From an uncultured Odoribacter sp. (GTDB taxonomy: Bacteria > Bacteroidota > Bacteroidia > Bacteroidales > Marinifilaceae), in assembly GCA_934725835.1 (NCBI GenBank), contig CAKVCR010000092.1:1-9555 (forward strand): a DNA stretch of 9,555 nucleotides, given 5' to 3'. The number at the start of each line of letters is the position of its first letter. Positions within the stretch are counted from its first letter, which is position 1. Of the stretch, positions 8,308-9,555 are shown one piece after another. Below the pieces are notes generated by a model. That model was not told the DNA's origin. It was given only the letters and a program-made list of their open reading frames with translations, and did no database searches. A program made the position numbers and the translations under genes.

Positions 8308-8411
8308 AAATTTAAATTATTAAATTAATAATAGAAATGTTTGTGTAAGTTACATTAATAGCACTATTTTCTGCCTTTTTGATTTATCTAATTGTGCTTA
8401 ATTAGTAAACC
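8308..8411 (-). promoter_or_regulatory. AT-rich leader between the cyclodeaminase-family gene and susC, probable promoter region
   Basis: This 104-base gap is the largest between genes in the window and the natural place for the promoter of the five-gene SusC/SusD operon. I found no convincing match to the Bacteroides -33 TTTG / -7 TAnnTTTG consensus, which suggests either an activator- or alternative-sigma-dependent promoter or read-through from the upstream genes. No GC-rich hairpin with a T-run closes the upstream gene, so read-through is possible. The last 30 bases before the susC ATG are almost pure A/T with no Shine-Dalgarno motif, as is usual in Bacteroidota. Confidence 0.4.
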
Positions 8412-8417
8412 CTAATT
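8388..8417. repeat. Three alternating 6-mers spaced every 12 bases (CTAATT / AATTAG / CTAATT)
   Basis: On the + strand CTAATT (8388-8393), AATTAG (8400-8405) and CTAATT (8412-8417) are separated by exactly 6 bases each, so neighbouring elements are inverted and the outer two are direct repeats 24 bases apart. The right-hand pair extends to a perfect 8-base inverted repeat, TTAATTAG (8398-8405) and CTAATTAA (8412-8419). The element overlaps the TAG stop of the cyclodeaminase-family gene and lies about 80-110 bases upstream of the susC start. It could be an operator for a dimeric regulator, or an RNA hairpin with two alternative pairings. It is AT-only and lacks a T-run, so it is a poor terminator. 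Chance in AT-rich DNA is a real alternative. Confidence 0.45.
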
Positions 8418-9398
8418 AAACAATTTGATTTTGTTGCATTGAGTTTGTCGCAGTTTTTTGTAGATGGTGACGCCGATGCTGATGTCTTGAAGGGCGGTGC
8501 CTGTGGAATCATAAATCGTAATGCCGTCTGTTGGAGGCAATGTTTTTTGTCCCGTGACGATTTCACCTAATTCGGCATATATGTTTTCGGGTGTGATTAA
8601 TCCTTGTTTCAGTGCATGTTGAGATTCTCCAACCCGGCATGCTTGACTTTTGATGTCTGCCACGATAGTGGAAGATGCTACGAGTTCCGGTTGTAATTCT
8701 TGTTTGCCAGGGCTGTCTGCTCCGACTGCTGCAATGAAGGTGCCTGGGTTAATCCAGTCTTTTTTCAGATAATAGCCACGGGCCGGTGTTGCTGTGATAA
8801 TCAAATTGCTGGTACGGGCGGTTTCTTCTAGGGAATGACAAGTGACCGGTATGTCAAATTCCTTTTGAAGCTGGGCTGCAAAGGCTGTTGCTTTTTCAAT
8901 ATTTCTTCCAGTGACGCGAATATGTTCCACCCGACGTACCTTGGAAATGGCCTTTGTTTGTATCTCTGCTTGCGAGCCGTAACCGAACACTCCTAATTGT
9001 ATCGGTTTTTGTGGAGCTAAGTATTTGGCAGCAACAGCAGAAGCTGCTCCTGTGCGTAGTTTGCTGATGGTTACAGAATCCATAATTGCTAGGGGATACC
9101 CGTTTTGTGCATCACATATATATATGATACCCAAAATGTTGGGAAGTCGGTAATTTTGAGTGTTGTGTAAAAAACCGCCGTTTATCTTTACGCCATAGTA
9201 TTCTCCGTCCGGATATATCAGACCTCCTGTTTTTAGATGAAATTCTCCTTGCTGAACATCTGCATGAAGCAAATCCGGAGTGTATACCTGACCATTGGCA
9301 TGGCAGGCATGGGTTTGTTCTATGATGGATATGTAGTCGTTTAAGTCCAGAGCCTGTCTGATTTCGTCCTGTGTAATAATTAATGTTTCGTTTGTCAT
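8412..9398 (-). CDS. Ornithine cyclodeaminase / mu-crystallin family protein (NAD(P)-dependent)
   Basis: This is a complete 328-residue cytoplasmic protein of the usual family length (about 310-350). The dinucleotide-binding loop is GVFGYGSQAE (136-145). The conserved LRTGA is at 114-118, a lysine in YYGVKINGG (K71) fits the catalytic/substrate lysine, and GADSPGKQEL (226-235) carries the aspartate (D228) that matches the catalytic Asp of Pseudomonas ornithine cyclodeaminase. A late DSTGTALQD (297-305) is also typical. Family members include ornithine cyclodeaminase (ornithine to proline plus ammonia), alanine dehydrogenase, pyrroline-2-carboxylate or ketimine reductases and siderophore-type enzymes such as SbnB, so the substrate cannot be fixed from sequence. 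The Pro-x-Arg that binds the substrate carboxylate in the Pseudomonas enzyme seems to read TPDLLHAD (40-47) here, without the arginine. The ATG at 9396-9398 follows the MarR-like stop by 16 bases. The TAG stop lies inside an inverted repeat. Confidence 0.88.
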   Translation of the reverse strand: MTNETLIITQDEIRQALDLNDYISIIEQTHACHANGQVYTPDLLHADVQQGEFHLKTGGLIYPDGEYYGVKINGGFLHNTQNYRLPNILGIIYICDAQNGYPLAIMDSVTISKLRTGAASAVAAKYLAPQKPIQLGVFGYGSQAEIQTKAISKVRRVEHIRVTGRNIEKATAFAAQLQKEFDIPVTCHSLEETARTSNLIITATPARGYYLKKDWINPGTFIAAVGADSPGKQELQPELVASSTIVADIKSQACRVGESQHALKQGLITPENIYAELGEIVTGQKTLPPTDGITIYDSTGTALQDISIGVTIYKKLRQTQCNKIKLFN

Positions 9399-9414
9399 GC
9401 TTTTTTGGTTTTTA

Positions 9415-9555
9415 TTATTGTTCCAGGGCGTTGTTATATTTACGGACGTTTTCGATGATGGATTCTATTTCTTCTTTTGAAAGTGATTCCAAAGCTTGAC
9501 CGATGGTCTGGTTGATAGATTCTGTTGCCTCTGTTAGGAGTTTGCTACCCTCCGG
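9415..9555 (-). CDS. C-terminal end of a probable MarR-family transcriptional regulator (partial)
   Basis: This is an open frame that enters from the right edge and stops at TAA (9415-9417), leaving 46 residues. They start PEGSKLLTEA, continue through an amphipathic helix and a LSKEEIESII segment, and end in NNALEQ. This resembles the end of MarR-family regulators, where the wing's 'LT-x-x-G' stretch is followed by two long dimerisation helices containing a 'Ls-x-eE' turn. The DNA-binding helices lie outside the window, so the assignment rests on this tail alone. MarR proteins are usually small dimeric repressors that respond to ligands. The stop is 16 bases before the cyclodeaminase-family gene, so the two are probably one transcript and the regulator may control that gene. 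It could also be the C-terminal helices of another small regulator. Confidence 0.55.
   Translation of the reverse strand, partial: PEGSKLLTEATESINQTIGQALESLSKEEIESIIENVRKYNNALEQ

Noticed and set aside
8360..8398. AGCAC (8360-8364) and GTGCT (8394-8398) as a possible terminator hairpin after the cyclodeaminase-family gene
   Set aside because: Only five perfect pairs around a 29-base loop and no T-run after it on the minus strand; too weak to call.
8308..8411. Invertible promoter or site-specific recombination site upstream of susC, as known for some Bacteroides surface operons
   Set aside because: No pair of matching inverted repeats flanks the region within the window and no recombinase gene is present. 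The short 6-mers found are too close together to be inversion sites.

Overview
The window looks like a member of the Bacteroidota, most likely Bacteroidales (Bacteroides or a close relative). The reasons are a SusC/SusD outer-membrane pair, short lipoproteins of the DUF4843 and PKD-like types that always travel with such pairs, AT-rich gene leaders with no Shine-Dalgarno sequence, and one close match to the Bacteroides -33/-7 promoter. All genes lie on the minus strand, so the window reads from right to left.

Right end (9415-9555, then 8412-9398): the last 46 residues of a probable MarR-family repressor, then, after 16 bases, a complete 328-residue member of the ornithine cyclodeaminase/mu-crystallin family. 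The two are probably cotranscribed. A 104-base AT-rich gap (8308-8411) separates them from the next block and holds a regular three-part inverted repeat (CTAATT/AATTAG/CTAATT, one element every 12 bases).

Main block (132-8307): five tightly spaced genes with gaps of 20, 29, 36 and 18 bases. They encode a SusC-like TonB-dependent transporter, a SusD-like surface lipoprotein, a DUF4843 lipoprotein, a PKD-like lipoprotein and a 331-residue lipoprotein I cannot assign. A strong intrinsic terminator (77-109) closes the operon 22 bases after the last stop codon. A candidate promoter (11-41) behind it points to another minus-strand gene beyond the left edge.

How they work together: SusC forms the energised pore, SusD is the lid that captures ligand, and the three following lipoproteins are probably surface-exposed accessory or binding proteins. 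The operon carries no glycosidase, lyase, peptidase, sulfatase or dedicated regulator, so the ligand cannot be read from it. From memory, SusC proteins of this subtype and the DUF4843/PKD-like pair often lie near secreted metalloproteases, so a peptide-like ligand is possible; this is inference. There are no RNA genes, mobile elements or CRISPR arrays that I can see, and no gene-free stretch longer than 131 bases.
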